A stretch of DNA of 64,000 nt from Oscillospiraceae bacterium (lineage in GTDB: Bacteria > Bacillota_A > Clostridia > Oscillospirales > WRJC01). The stretch lies in the NCBI GenBank assembly GCA_009782405.1, contig WRJC01000001.1, positions 62,001-126,000 of the forward strand. The letters are read 5' to 3'. The notes below the pieces were generated by a model. It made no database searches, was not told where the DNA came from, and worked only from the letters and a program-made list of their open reading frames with translations. Each line of letters opens with the position of its first letter. The first letter of the stretch is position 1. This document shows positions 1-6,728 of the stretch, piece after piece. Both the position numbers and the translations under genes were made by a program.

Positions 1-150
1 GTAAACATCGACCGGCACGTTAAAAATAAATGTCGGTTTGGCATATTGCCCGTATTGCGGCTGAAACTGAAATTCTTCCTGAAACTTATCCCAAATGGTA
101 TTGTACTCCTCGTCGTGTAATATAATCCATAATTCTTTTTGCCCGCTCAT
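1..150 (-). CDS. Uncharacterised small protein, N-terminal 50 residues only
   Basis: The reading frame opens with ATG at 148-150 and runs off the left edge, so only the N-terminus is visible. A GAGGGG ribosome site sits just upstream and overlaps the stop of the preceding gene, 5 bp away. The visible part is rich in aromatic and acidic residues (EEYNTIWDKFQEEFQFQP), a pattern that recalls DUF2716-type immunity-like proteins, but this is from memory and weak. It is the last visible member of a minus-strand array of small unrelated genes, which suggests a polymorphic-toxin immunity cluster. No function can be assigned. Confidence 0.55.
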   Translation of the reverse strand, partial: MSGQKELWIILHDEEYNTIWDKFQEEFQFQPQYGQYAKPTFIFNVPVDVY

Positions 151-155
151 TTTTA

Positions 156-704
156 TTACCCCTCTGATTTTACATAGACTTCTATTGCGTCGTCGCCATG
201 TTTTGAACCGAGCCTGCCGTAATCCGCGTCTTTATACAGACTGCCGCACGGACAATTATCACTCTCACGCGGGTCGCCGTTCATCATATAACCGCAGTCG
301 ATACATCTGAAATATATATCGCCGGACATTTGCCAGCTTTCGCCGTTTGTCCCCGTCGCTTTACAGCCGTTGCCCAGATACTCGTATTTAAATCCATTAT
401 AGTCTATATATTTTTTCATGTCAAGTTCCTTTCCGTTTGAAGATTCATATTCAAGCTGGACGCATTCGATAAATTCATTAATTGCAGAACAGTCAAACCA
501 ACCGCTTTTTTTATTCAACAGAAAAAGCTTTTCGTAACCGTAATAATCTGTAAGAAAATCCCAACCAGCTTTTGAAATATGCGCCAGCAATATTTGACAA
601 TAATCAAAAATCTCTGTAACTTTGTCAGGGTGTTTCAATTCTTCTTCAAAATAATATGTCCCTTTAGGTTCGGGGTATTTATACCATGCTAAAACTTCTT
701 TCAT
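156..704 (-). CDS. Uncharacterised 182-residue protein with C-terminal zinc ribbon
   Basis: The start is placed at 704 because its ATG overlaps the TGA of the upstream gene (ATGA, 701-704); the longer frame to 746 would run deep into that gene. The N-terminal two thirds is acidic and aromatic with no motif I recognise. Near the C-terminus CIDCGYMMNG followed by CPCGSLYKD looks like a small zinc ribbon (C-x2-C ... C-x-C). It is translationally coupled inside the immunity-like array, so an immunity or SMI1-like role is a guess from context only. Confidence 0.65.
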   Translation of the reverse strand: MKEVLAWYKYPEPKGTYYFEEELKHPDKVTEIFDYCQILLAHISKAGWDFLTDYYGYEKLFLLNKKSGWFDCSAINEFIECVQLEYESSNGKELDMKKYIDYNGFKYEYLGNGCKATGTNGESWQMSGDIYFRCIDCGYMMNGDPRESDNCPCGSLYKDADYGRLGSKHGDDAIEVYVKSEG

Positions 705-1312
705 AAATTCACCCACAAAGCGGGGCGAACGCCGAAGTACGCGCATTCATATTCTACATGCTCGCCAACGACGTGTATGGCGCCGCGGCCGGAAACAAAC
801 GCGGCAAAATCATACCAGCGACCGGGAGACCGCAGCCACCAACAATTCCATTTATTTTGATTATTTTCAAATTCCGCCACCCTGTCTTTGTCATATTCGT
901 TGGATAAATAATAACCGTAATCGTGCGCAAACAATTTATTGCCGTCCCAGTTCAATCGTTTCATGTTTTGATAATCCCCGCTGTTTCCGAAATATTTGTC
1001 TGCTTCTTCAAGGCTTAATAAAAATATTTTATCATCCGTCGCGTTGCCGCCGCTTATGTCGAACCACAAATTATCATCGTTCGCTATAGTTGTCCTGGCA
1101 ATCATGCTCTTTTCTGTTTCGTTAAATTTATTGTAAAATTCTTCGTTCAGGTATTTACGCAGTTCGCATGTTTCCCATGTGACGTCTTCGTATTCGTCGT
1201 GATACTCTCTCTTTTCGATTATTTTATCGCTCAGCAATAAAGCCTTGCCGTCTTGAACATCAAGTACACGCCAATCATACCCGCCGAATTTTATTATATC
1301 TCCTGTATTCAT
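701..1312 (-). CDS. DUF6273-like domain protein
   Basis: A 203-residue protein. The start at 1312 has a strong GGAGGTAA site at 1321-1328; an upstream in-frame ATG at 1366 would overlap the previous gene and lacks such a site. The N-terminus (GDIIKFGGYDWRVLDV) and the C-terminal signature WWLRSPG ... GVRPALWVNL are characteristic of the DUF6273 domain common in Clostridia, often found in surface or phage-variable proteins. Its biochemical role is unknown. No signal peptide is seen, so it is probably cytoplasmic here. It is coupled to the zinc-ribbon gene by a 4-bp overlap. Confidence 0.75.
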   Translation of the reverse strand: MNTGDIIKFGGYDWRVLDVQDGKALLLSDKIIEKREYHDEYEDVTWETCELRKYLNEEFYNKFNETEKSMIARTTIANDDNLWFDISGGNATDDKIFLLSLEEADKYFGNSGDYQNMKRLNWDGNKLFAHDYGYYLSNEYDKDRVAEFENNQNKWNCWWLRSPGRWYDFAAFVSGRGAIHVVGEHVEYECAYFGVRPALWVNL

Positions 1313-1334
1313 TATTATATTTACCTCCAAAACG

Positions 1335-1721
1335 CTATTTTGTAAATATCTTATCAACCACTTCAAGGGTGTTTATGTCAATATCAAACGCAAAACAGTT
1401 AAATGTCGTCACTCTCAGAATATTGTCCGAAATTTTTACTGCTCCGGTATATTGTTCATCCGGCGTCATCAAAAGACCTGACGGGATTATTTGCTTGATA
1501 TTCCAAAGAACATTGCACTCTTTATCAACGGCATAGATATTGTTGAGCGGCTGTTTTGACATATCTATCGAACGCTGACCGTTCACATAATCAATATTGC
1601 CGAGAAGAACGATCCATAAATCAGAGAACTCCAGAACCGTTTCAATTCCGTCGCCGAAAGAAATCTGACGTTCCCCTATAAAAAGAGTTTTCCCGCCGTC
1701 GTTGTTGTTCATATTTATCAT
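1335..1721 (-). CDS. Uncharacterised 128-residue immunity-like protein
   Basis: The ATG at 1721 follows a GAGGAC site. The sequence is a mixed alpha/beta protein with the pattern NIYAVDKECNVLWNIKQI and a C-terminal NCFAFDIDINTLEVVDKI, a beta-repeat style seen in several small immunity proteins of toxin systems. No catalytic motif is visible. It lies 22 bp upstream of the DUF6273-like gene on the same strand and is probably co-transcribed. Function unknown; immunity is inferred from company only. Confidence 0.6.
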   Translation of the reverse strand: MINMNNNDGGKTLFIGERQISFGDGIETVLEFSDLWIVLLGNIDYVNGQRSIDMSKQPLNNIYAVDKECNVLWNIKQIIPSGLLMTPDEQYTGAVKISDNILRVTTFNCFAFDIDINTLEVVDKIFTK

Positions 1722-1756
1722 ATCTGTCCTCGTTTCCCGAAAAAATTATATAAATT

Positions 1757-2030
1757 CTATCCGATACACTCGGATTCCCAGTATGTAACGCCGCCGTCGT
1801 GGGCGATTTTCCCGTTTTTTGACATATCAATAAGCCCTCTGCCGCTTACCGACACTGTAAATAGTATATCTGACGATTCGGAAAACCCAAAATACTCAAA
1901 TCCCCCGACGGCGCAAGTTCCTTTGCATATCCAGCCGTCGGGATTTTCGGCAAACGGGATTTGCTCCAAAATATTATTTATTCTGGTTCTGTGCTGTTGA
2001 AAAGATTCGCTTTCATATAGATGAATATTC
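1757..2030 (-). pseudogene. 5'-truncated immunity-like gene fragment
   Basis: About 90 codons with the tail GGFEYFGFSESSDILFTVSVSGRGLIDMSKNGKIA look like the C-terminal part of an immunity-type protein. There is no ATG, GTG or TTG in the plausible coding part. Further upstream the frame simply becomes the antisense of the Rpn-like remnant, which marks a breakpoint near 2030. I read this as a gene whose 5' end was lost when the neighbouring segment arrived. The exact junction cannot be fixed from one sequence. Confidence 0.5.
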
Positions 2031-2483
2031 TTGTCGGCGTTTGAAGGAAACCAAATGTATGCGGAGCTTGAAAGAAAAGTCCGTGCGAACGAGTCGCTGT
2101 CCGATGAGGACGTGATGAGATTTATAATCCTGCCTCTGACAGCGAAAAACGACAAGCAGGAGTTAATAGAAACAACGGTCAATCTTGTTAAAGAAGTCGA
2201 AGATGAGAACAAGCAAAGTTTCATAATAGCGGGCATATTATCCGCGACAGACAAATTCATAGATAAAAATTATTCAAACAAACTGAAGGAGTGGTTGAAG
2301 ATGACGAAAGTCGCCAGATTATTCGAGGAAGAAAAAATCGAATACGCTAATGAAAAAATAAATGAACGCATGATTGAAAACGCCAAAACGCTTTTAAAGA
2401 ACAAAGTAGACATATTGATCATAATGGAAACAACTGGTCTAAATAAAGCATCAATACTCGAACTTGAAGAAAAAAATAAATAA
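2031..2483 (+). pseudogene. Rpn/PD-(D/E)XK transposase-family remnant (C-terminal part)
   Basis: About 150 codons matching the C-terminal half of Rpn-type recombination-promoting nuclease/putative transposase proteins: YAELERKVRANESLSDED, LPLTAKNDKQELIETTVNL, a lysine/glutamate-rich helix and the tail KTLLKNKVDILIIMETTGL. The N-terminal PD-(D/E)XK nuclease core is missing, and the frame is blocked by a TGA at 2022. The only start is a TTG with no good SD, so this is very probably a dead fragment. It abuts the truncated gene on the other strand. Confidence 0.6.
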
Positions 2484-2501
2484 CTATAAAAAAATTAAAG
2501 C

Positions 2502-2530
2502 AAAATTGAGAGCGGTGACTTCTCAATTTT
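2502..2530. terminator. Hairpin after the Rpn remnant
   Basis: A perfect 10-bp stem (AAAATTGAGA / TCTCAATTTT) with a 9-nt loop, 18 bp past the stop of the remnant. The A/T ends of the stem would act as U-tracts in either direction. Confidence 0.5.
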
Positions 2531-2731
2531 CAAAATAAATATTTTACAGAAACCATACAAAATCAACGGATTTGCTAATAAACTTTGATAAAAGTTGTTT
2601 CGCAAATTTATCCGCATAGATTCAGGGGTTTGAGGGTTTCTGCTCGAAAAGGCTGATTTTACCTGAGGAATCAAAGGTTTTACAAGGGACTCAACGGCAC
2701 TCAAAAACACCCCGTAAATCCACCAACTTCT
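2531..2731. other. Intergenic stretch without recognisable gene
   Basis: AT-rich sequence between the hairpin and the tRNA fragment. A 71-codon minus frame exists here but has no SD and no recognisable motif. If the tRNA piece marks an integration site, this is the element's terminal non-coding region. Confidence 0.4.
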
Positions 2732-2779
2732 GACTTTGACTCCTGCATTCCGCTGGTTCGAGTCCAGCCATCCCAGCCA
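2732..2779 (+). tRNA. 3' fragment of tRNA-Gln (anticodon TTG)
   Basis: The 3' two thirds of a tRNA-Gln is intact. The anticodon loop CTTTGAC (2734-2740) has TTG at 2736-2738. The T-arm is GCTGG-TTCGAGT-CCAGC (2752-2768), followed by the acceptor strand CATCCCA, discriminator G and an encoded CCA (2777-2779). The D-arm and the 5' acceptor strand (TGGGATG expected) are absent, and the 5' anticodon stem is mismatched. The piece is therefore not a functional tRNA. Such 3' fragments are the normal footprint of tyrosine-recombinase integration at a tRNA gene. Confidence 0.7.
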
Positions 2780-2791
2780 AAATTATACCAT

Positions 2792-2821
2792 AAAATCGGG
2801 GTTTTGTCAAACCCCGATTTT
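2792..2821 (+). terminator. Rho-independent terminator behind the tRNA-Gln fragment
   Basis: A perfect 13-bp stem (2792-2804 with 2809-2821) around the loop TGTC. It is GC-rich in the middle with a T-run on the 3' side. Its position 12 bp after the CCA end suggests it is the original terminator of the tRNA gene. Confidence 0.85.
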
Positions 2822-2906
2822 GCTTTTCTTTAATTTTATGCCATTCGCAGGTAAACAGACAATATTGTTAGTCATAATTTATTTACAATTTTTTGTTGAA
2901 AATCCC

Positions 2907-2935
2907 TTGACAAACGAAAACAAAATGAATATAAT
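2907..2935 (+). promoter_or_regulatory. Sigma-70 type promoter of the tetR/ABC operon
   Basis: Consensus -35 TTGACA (2907-2912) and -10 TATAAT (2930-2935) separated by exactly 17 bp. The expected start of transcription falls at the edge of the palindromic operator that follows. Confidence 0.85.
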
Positions 2936-2938
2936 ATA

Positions 2939-2963
2939 TATTGTACCGACGGTCGGTACAATA
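2939..2963. promoter_or_regulatory. Probable TetR operator
   Basis: A 25-bp near-perfect palindrome. The arms ATTGTACCGAC and GTCGGTACAAT are exact inverted copies around a single central G (2951). It sits immediately after the -10 box, where a bound repressor would block initiation. Its length and symmetry fit a TetR-family dimer, and the first gene downstream is a TetR regulator, so autoregulation is likely. Confidence 0.75.
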
Positions 2964-2982
2964 ATTGCGGAGGTAAAATATA

Positions 2983-3639
2983 ATGAGAGTATCAAAAAAA
3001 CATGACGAACGCTTTAATGAAATTCTTGACGTTTCGGAGAATTTATTTACTTCAAAAGGCTATGAAAAAACTACAGTCAATGATATTCTGGACGGCGTTA
3101 AGATAGGCAAAGGCACGTTCTATCACTATTTCAAATCGAAAGAAGAAGTAATGGACGCTGTGATCATGCGCATGGCGAACATCGCAAGAGTCGGCTCTCA
3201 GGAGATTGCGGATATGCCGGGACTTACAGCCAACGAAAAATTTTTTAAAATCCTTGTTGAACAACCGGGAAAAAACGACGATATTGTGGAACAGCTGCAC
3301 CATGAAGACAACAGCTCATTGCACCTGAAAAGCCTGATAGAAACAATAATTGCCATAACTCCTGCCATGACGCAGATAGTCAAACAGGGCATAGACGAGG
3401 GAGTATATAACACGCCGTACCCGCAGGAGAGTTTTGAATTTGTGTTTAACGCAGCCCAGTTTATGCTCGACCCTGGATTATATAAGTGGACAAGTGAAAA
3501 ATTATTGAAAAAGGTCAAAGCGGTTGCACATTTTATCGAACTAGTCCTCGGAGCGGAAAAAGGTAGTTTTGAATGGCTATTTAAAATATATGAAGAAATG
3601 ATACAAGGGGGAACATATGCAGAACATCATAAACGTTAA
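2983..3639 (+). CDS. TetR/AcrR-family transcriptional regulator
   Basis: A 218-residue repressor. The N-terminal helix-turn-helix spans residues ~10-56 and contains the family signature TTVNDILDGVKIGKGTFYHYFKSKE. The C-terminal helical ligand pocket has no assignable ligand. The GGAGGT site at 2970 fixes the start. It opens a four-gene operon with an ABC-2 exporter; its end overlaps the ATPase gene by 23 bp. A palindrome just downstream of the promoter is the likely operator, so it probably represses its own operon until the exporter's substrate appears. Confidence 0.9.
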   Translation: MRVSKKHDERFNEILDVSENLFTSKGYEKTTVNDILDGVKIGKGTFYHYFKSKEEVMDAVIMRMANIARVGSQEIADMPGLTANEKFFKILVEQPGKNDDIVEQLHHEDNSSLHLKSLIETIIAITPAMTQIVKQGIDEGVYNTPYPQESFEFVFNAAQFMLDPGLYKWTSEKLLKKVKAVAHFIELVLGAEKGSFEWLFKIYEEMIQGGTYAEHHKR

Positions 3640-4555
3640 ATGTTTGAAAAAGAGCTATAAAGACAAAGAAGTTGTTCATGGCATTGATTTTACTGTAAAC
3701 GAGGGAGAAATCCTGTGCTTTCTCGGTCCGAACGGAGCAGGAAAAAGTACAACTATAAATATCATCACCGGAGCGTTGCGGGGTGACAGCGGAAATATAC
3801 AGTATAAAGGCGAAAGCATATATAAAGATTTGCTCAAATATAAATCACATCTTGGAATTGTCCCGCAGGATTTGGCGTTATACGATGATTTGACCGCAGA
3901 AAAGAACGTATTGTTTTTTGCGTCCTTGTACGGTTTGAAAGGCGATGCGCTCAAAGACGGCTGCCGTTTCGCATTGGAGTTTACAGGGTTATCGGACAAA
4001 GCGAAAGATAAAGTCAACACGTTTTCGGGTGGTATGAAGCGACGTTTGAATATCGCGTGCGCAATAGCCCACAAACCGGAACTTCTGATTATGGACGAGC
4101 CGACGGTGGGAATCGACCCGCAATCCCGCAATCATATTCTGGAGGGAGTGAAGCGTCTCCGCGAGCAGGGTATGACGATTCTATATACTACGCACTATAT
4201 GGAAGAAGTCGAGGAAATATCAACGCGCATCATAATTATGGATATTGGAAACATCATCGCTGAGGGTACAAATGAATCCTTAAAAGCAAATATCGAAAGC
4301 GAACGGAATTACCGTATCGCGGCAGGATATGATAACGAGCCGGATATTCAAAAGTTGCGTAAAATTGACGGCGTAAAAAATATCGCGGTCAATGATGGGA
4401 TAATCGACATAACCACAAACAGGCAGATTGAAAACCTTGACAAAATAATATCCGCGCTTGTATCAGGCGGCATAAAGATTACAGATATATCCTGTCAGAC
4501 CGCGAGCCTTGAAACAGTGTTTTTGAAAATGACCGGCAAATCGCTGAGGGATTAG
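3617..4555 (+). CDS. ABC transporter ATP-binding protein (drug/antibiotic-export type)
   Basis: 312 residues. The nucleotide-binding domain shows Walker A GPNGAGKST (~residues 36-44), signature FSGGMKRRLNIA, Walker B LLIMDEP and an H-loop in YTTHYMEE. A C-terminal ~80-residue extension resembles the DUF4162-type tail of DrrA/CcmA-like ATPases. It energises the two membrane proteins encoded next. The AAGGGGG site and ATG lie inside the end of the tetR gene, so translation is coupled. The substrate is unknown; the TetR context favours a toxic small molecule or peptide. Confidence 0.9.
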   Translation: MQNIINVKCLKKSYKDKEVVHGIDFTVNEGEILCFLGPNGAGKSTTINIITGALRGDSGNIQYKGESIYKDLLKYKSHLGIVPQDLALYDDLTAEKNVLFFASLYGLKGDALKDGCRFALEFTGLSDKAKDKVNTFSGGMKRRLNIACAIAHKPELLIMDEPTVGIDPQSRNHILEGVKRLREQGMTILYTTHYMEEVEEISTRIIIMDIGNIIAEGTNESLKANIESERNYRIAAGYDNEPDIQKLRKIDGVKNIAVNDGIIDITTNRQIENLDKIISALVSGGIKITDISCQTASLETVFLKMTGKSLRD

Positions 4556-4570
4556 GGGGGGAATGAACAG

Positions 4571-5314
4571 ATGTATAAATTCAAAAAAATATTTATCATA
4601 GATTTAGTTAACCTATTGACCAATCCCATGTGGATAGCTTATGCGATTGCGTTTCCGGTTTTGTTAATACTGATACTCGGATTTCTGACAAGCGGCAGTT
4701 ACGGAGATACAATCACTTCTTATGATTATTATGGGGTTGCCCTGATGATTTACGGCGTATTCAACGCGTCAACATTTGCCGCTAACAGTTTTTTGGAAGA
4801 ACGGATTAAAAATCCCAATATGAGGATTGTCTATTCTCCCGTCCGCTCGTTCTATATCCACTTTTCAAAAGTTTTAGCGACAACCGTGTTTTGTACAGCT
4901 ATGTACACCATCGCTGCGATTTTCTTAAAAATAACAGTCGGGGTAAATTACGGCGGCGCCGATGCTTGGTCGATATTCATCATCATGCTGTTGTCGATAT
5001 TCTTTTTTTCATCGCTTGGCGTCACGGTCTGCTGCGTCATCAAAAACGAAGGCGCTACAAATTCGATACTGAACTTGATTTTTACGCTTGCCGCCGTTTT
5101 CGGGGGGATATTCTTTCCGGTAAACGGGCTTGGGAAAGCAATCGCCGCCGCAAGCTGGGCTTCGCCGGCAAAATGGATACTGACAGTATGCCTGCAAATT
5201 ATCTATGACAAAGATTTTTCGTTGTTTTTGCCTGTCTGCGGCATACTTGTTCTGTTATGCGCGGTATCCGTGTTACTATGCAATAAATTTTTCAGAGGGG
5301 AGGATTACATATGA
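4571..5314 (+). CDS. ABC-2 type transporter permease (first subunit)
   Basis: 247 residues with six predicted membrane segments, beginning with WIAYAIAFPVLLILILGFL and ending at a short basic tail, the normal size and layout of an ABC-2 permease. A run of Gs before the ATG provides the ribosome site. Its stop overlaps the start of the next permease (ATGA at 5311-5314), so the two are probably made in equal amounts and form a heterodimeric channel with the upstream ATPase. Confidence 0.85.
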   Translation: MYKFKKIFIIDLVNLLTNPMWIAYAIAFPVLLILILGFLTSGSYGDTITSYDYYGVALMIYGVFNASTFAANSFLEERIKNPNMRIVYSPVRSFYIHFSKVLATTVFCTAMYTIAAIFLKITVGVNYGGADAWSIFIIMLLSIFFFSSLGVTVCCVIKNEGATNSILNLIFTLAAVFGGIFFPVNGLGKAIAAASWASPAKWILTVCLQIIYDKDFSLFLPVCGILVLLCAVSVLLCNKFFRGEDYI

Positions 5315-6288
5315 GAGTATTTACTGCTGTATTGCTCAACAACCTCCGACGTTTGTCGGAGCATAAAACAAGGATAATCATGTTTTTCGTTTTAACGGTC
5401 GGAGCGGTTGCTGCCGCTGTATTTTTCAACACACAATCTGATATTGCCGGACATATCGCCGTGGTTTCAGAAAGTAATATGGTTATTCCCCACACACAAT
5501 ATCTGAACATGACGGCGCTTGAAAAAGAACCGCCTATGTCAGAATTGGCGGCGGGAAAATACGACGCTGTCATAATTTTTGACGGACAGGGCGGATATGA
5601 AATACAGACAATCAAAAACGATGATTTCAAGAATATGCTTTACGCGCTTGTCAGAGATCCGGCATCTTTTCAGGCAGGCGAAATCGGTTCACGCGAAAAA
5701 GGCACAAACATATTTGGATTTTTGATGATGTTTGTGCTGATGCAAGGCATTTCTATGACGTTTGTATTTGCGGAAGATAAAGACAAGAAACAAATACGCC
5801 GGGTCGCGGCTTCACCCGTGTCATTCTCGTGGTATCTGTGCGCACATAGTCTGTTTGCTTATCTATTTTTGCTTGTTCCGACGATGGCGATCATACTGGT
5901 TGTACGGTATGTGTTCGGAATAGATATAGGTTTTAGTACGGTTGAATTTTTCGCACTCACGGCAATTCTCAGCGCATTGGGCACGTCGTTCGCACTTTTT
6001 CTTGTATCAATGATAAAAACAGGTGATTCGGCGAACATGGTCGGTTCAGCGGTTGTTGTCCTGACTTCTGTTCTGGCAGGGAGCTTTTATTCGTTCGACA
6101 GGGGCAACAAAATTTTAGAAACAGTTATCAAAATATTGCCGCAGAAAGCATTTCTCTCGATGGCGGAGTTGGTTGAACAGGGCAAAAGTACATCAAATTG
6201 GTATCATTACGGATTGTATATCGCTATATTAACGCTATTCTTTTTTGTGACTGCGGTTGTCAAAGTGAGAAAAGATTATGTGAAATAG
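5311..6288 (+). CDS. ABC-2 type transporter permease (second subunit)
   Basis: 325 residues. One N-terminal membrane helix is followed by a ~110-residue extracytoplasmic region (IAGHIAVVSESNMVIPHTQY ...) and five C-terminal helices, the layout of the larger YhgE/ABC2_membrane_3-like permeases. It is coupled to the first permease by ATGA. Together with the ATPase and TetR it completes an inducible export operon. The substrate cannot be read from sequence. Confidence 0.85.
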   Translation: MRVFTAVLLNNLRRLSEHKTRIIMFFVLTVGAVAAAVFFNTQSDIAGHIAVVSESNMVIPHTQYLNMTALEKEPPMSELAAGKYDAVIIFDGQGGYEIQTIKNDDFKNMLYALVRDPASFQAGEIGSREKGTNIFGFLMMFVLMQGISMTFVFAEDKDKKQIRRVAASPVSFSWYLCAHSLFAYLFLLVPTMAIILVVRYVFGIDIGFSTVEFFALTAILSALGTSFALFLVSMIKTGDSANMVGSAVVVLTSVLAGSFYSFDRGNKILETVIKILPQKAFLSMAELVEQGKSTSNWYHYGLYIAILTLFFFVTAVVKVRKDYVK

Positions 6289-6317
6289 ATATTTTATCAA
6301 AATTTTGTAAAATCGCA

Positions 6318-6346
6318 TTGAAATTCCATATAATTTGCAGTATAAT
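6318..6346 (+). promoter_or_regulatory. Promoter of the rhodanese/CoA-disulfide reductase operon
   Basis: -35 TTGAAA (6318-6323) and -10 TATAAT (6341-6346) with a 17-bp spacer. A second TATAAT at 6329 lacks a suitably placed -35. The leader to the ATG is about 30 nt. Confidence 0.7.
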
Positions 6347-6383
6347 TGAAAGGAACTAATTAAAAATCGGGAGGTAAAAAAAC

Positions 6384-6707
6384 ATGTCTGTTACAAATAT
6401 TCACATCATCTCTCCGCAAGAAGCGCAAAAGATGATGTCCGAAACTAATCCACACATTCTGCTGGACGTTCGCACTCCGGCTGAATACGGGCAGGTTCGG
6501 ATAGAGGGCGCGAAATTAATTCCGGCTGACGAACTCGGCCGCCGTGCTTCTGCCGAATTGCCTGACAAAAATATTCCCGTCCTTGTCTATTGCCATAGCG
6601 GGGCAAGAGCATCAAAAGCAGTTGAATTGCTTACTGGAATGGGATATGATAACGTTCTCAGTTTTGGAGGTATTCTTGATTGGCCGTATGATACGGTCAG
6701 TGGATAA
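6384..6707 (+). CDS. Single-domain rhodanese-like sulfurtransferase
   Basis: 107 residues forming one rhodanese domain: LLDVRTPAEY near residue 26 and the active-site loop CHSGARA with the persulfide-carrying Cys70. It has no signal peptide and is probably cytoplasmic. The ATG follows GGGAGGT. It lies 21 bp before a CoA-disulfide reductase that carries its own rhodanese domain. The pair likely moves sulfane sulfur between thiols (CoA or low-molecular-weight persulfides), as in known Npsr/CoADR-Rhd systems. The physiological donor is unknown. Confidence 0.88.
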   Translation: MSVTNIHIISPQEAQKMMSETNPHILLDVRTPAEYGQVRIEGAKLIPADELGRRASAELPDKNIPVLVYCHSGARASKAVELLTGMGYDNVLSFGGILDWPYDTVSG

Positions 6708-6728
6708 CAATATGGAGGAAATTTATAA

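Noticed and set aside
2495..2710. 71-codon minus frame left of the tRNA fragment
   Set aside because: No ribosome site, no motif, overlaps the terminator hairpin; treated as non-coding.
2700..2779. A complete tRNA-Gln gene
   Set aside because: The 5' acceptor strand and D-arm are not present upstream, and the 5' anticodon stem does not pair; only a 3' fragment remains.
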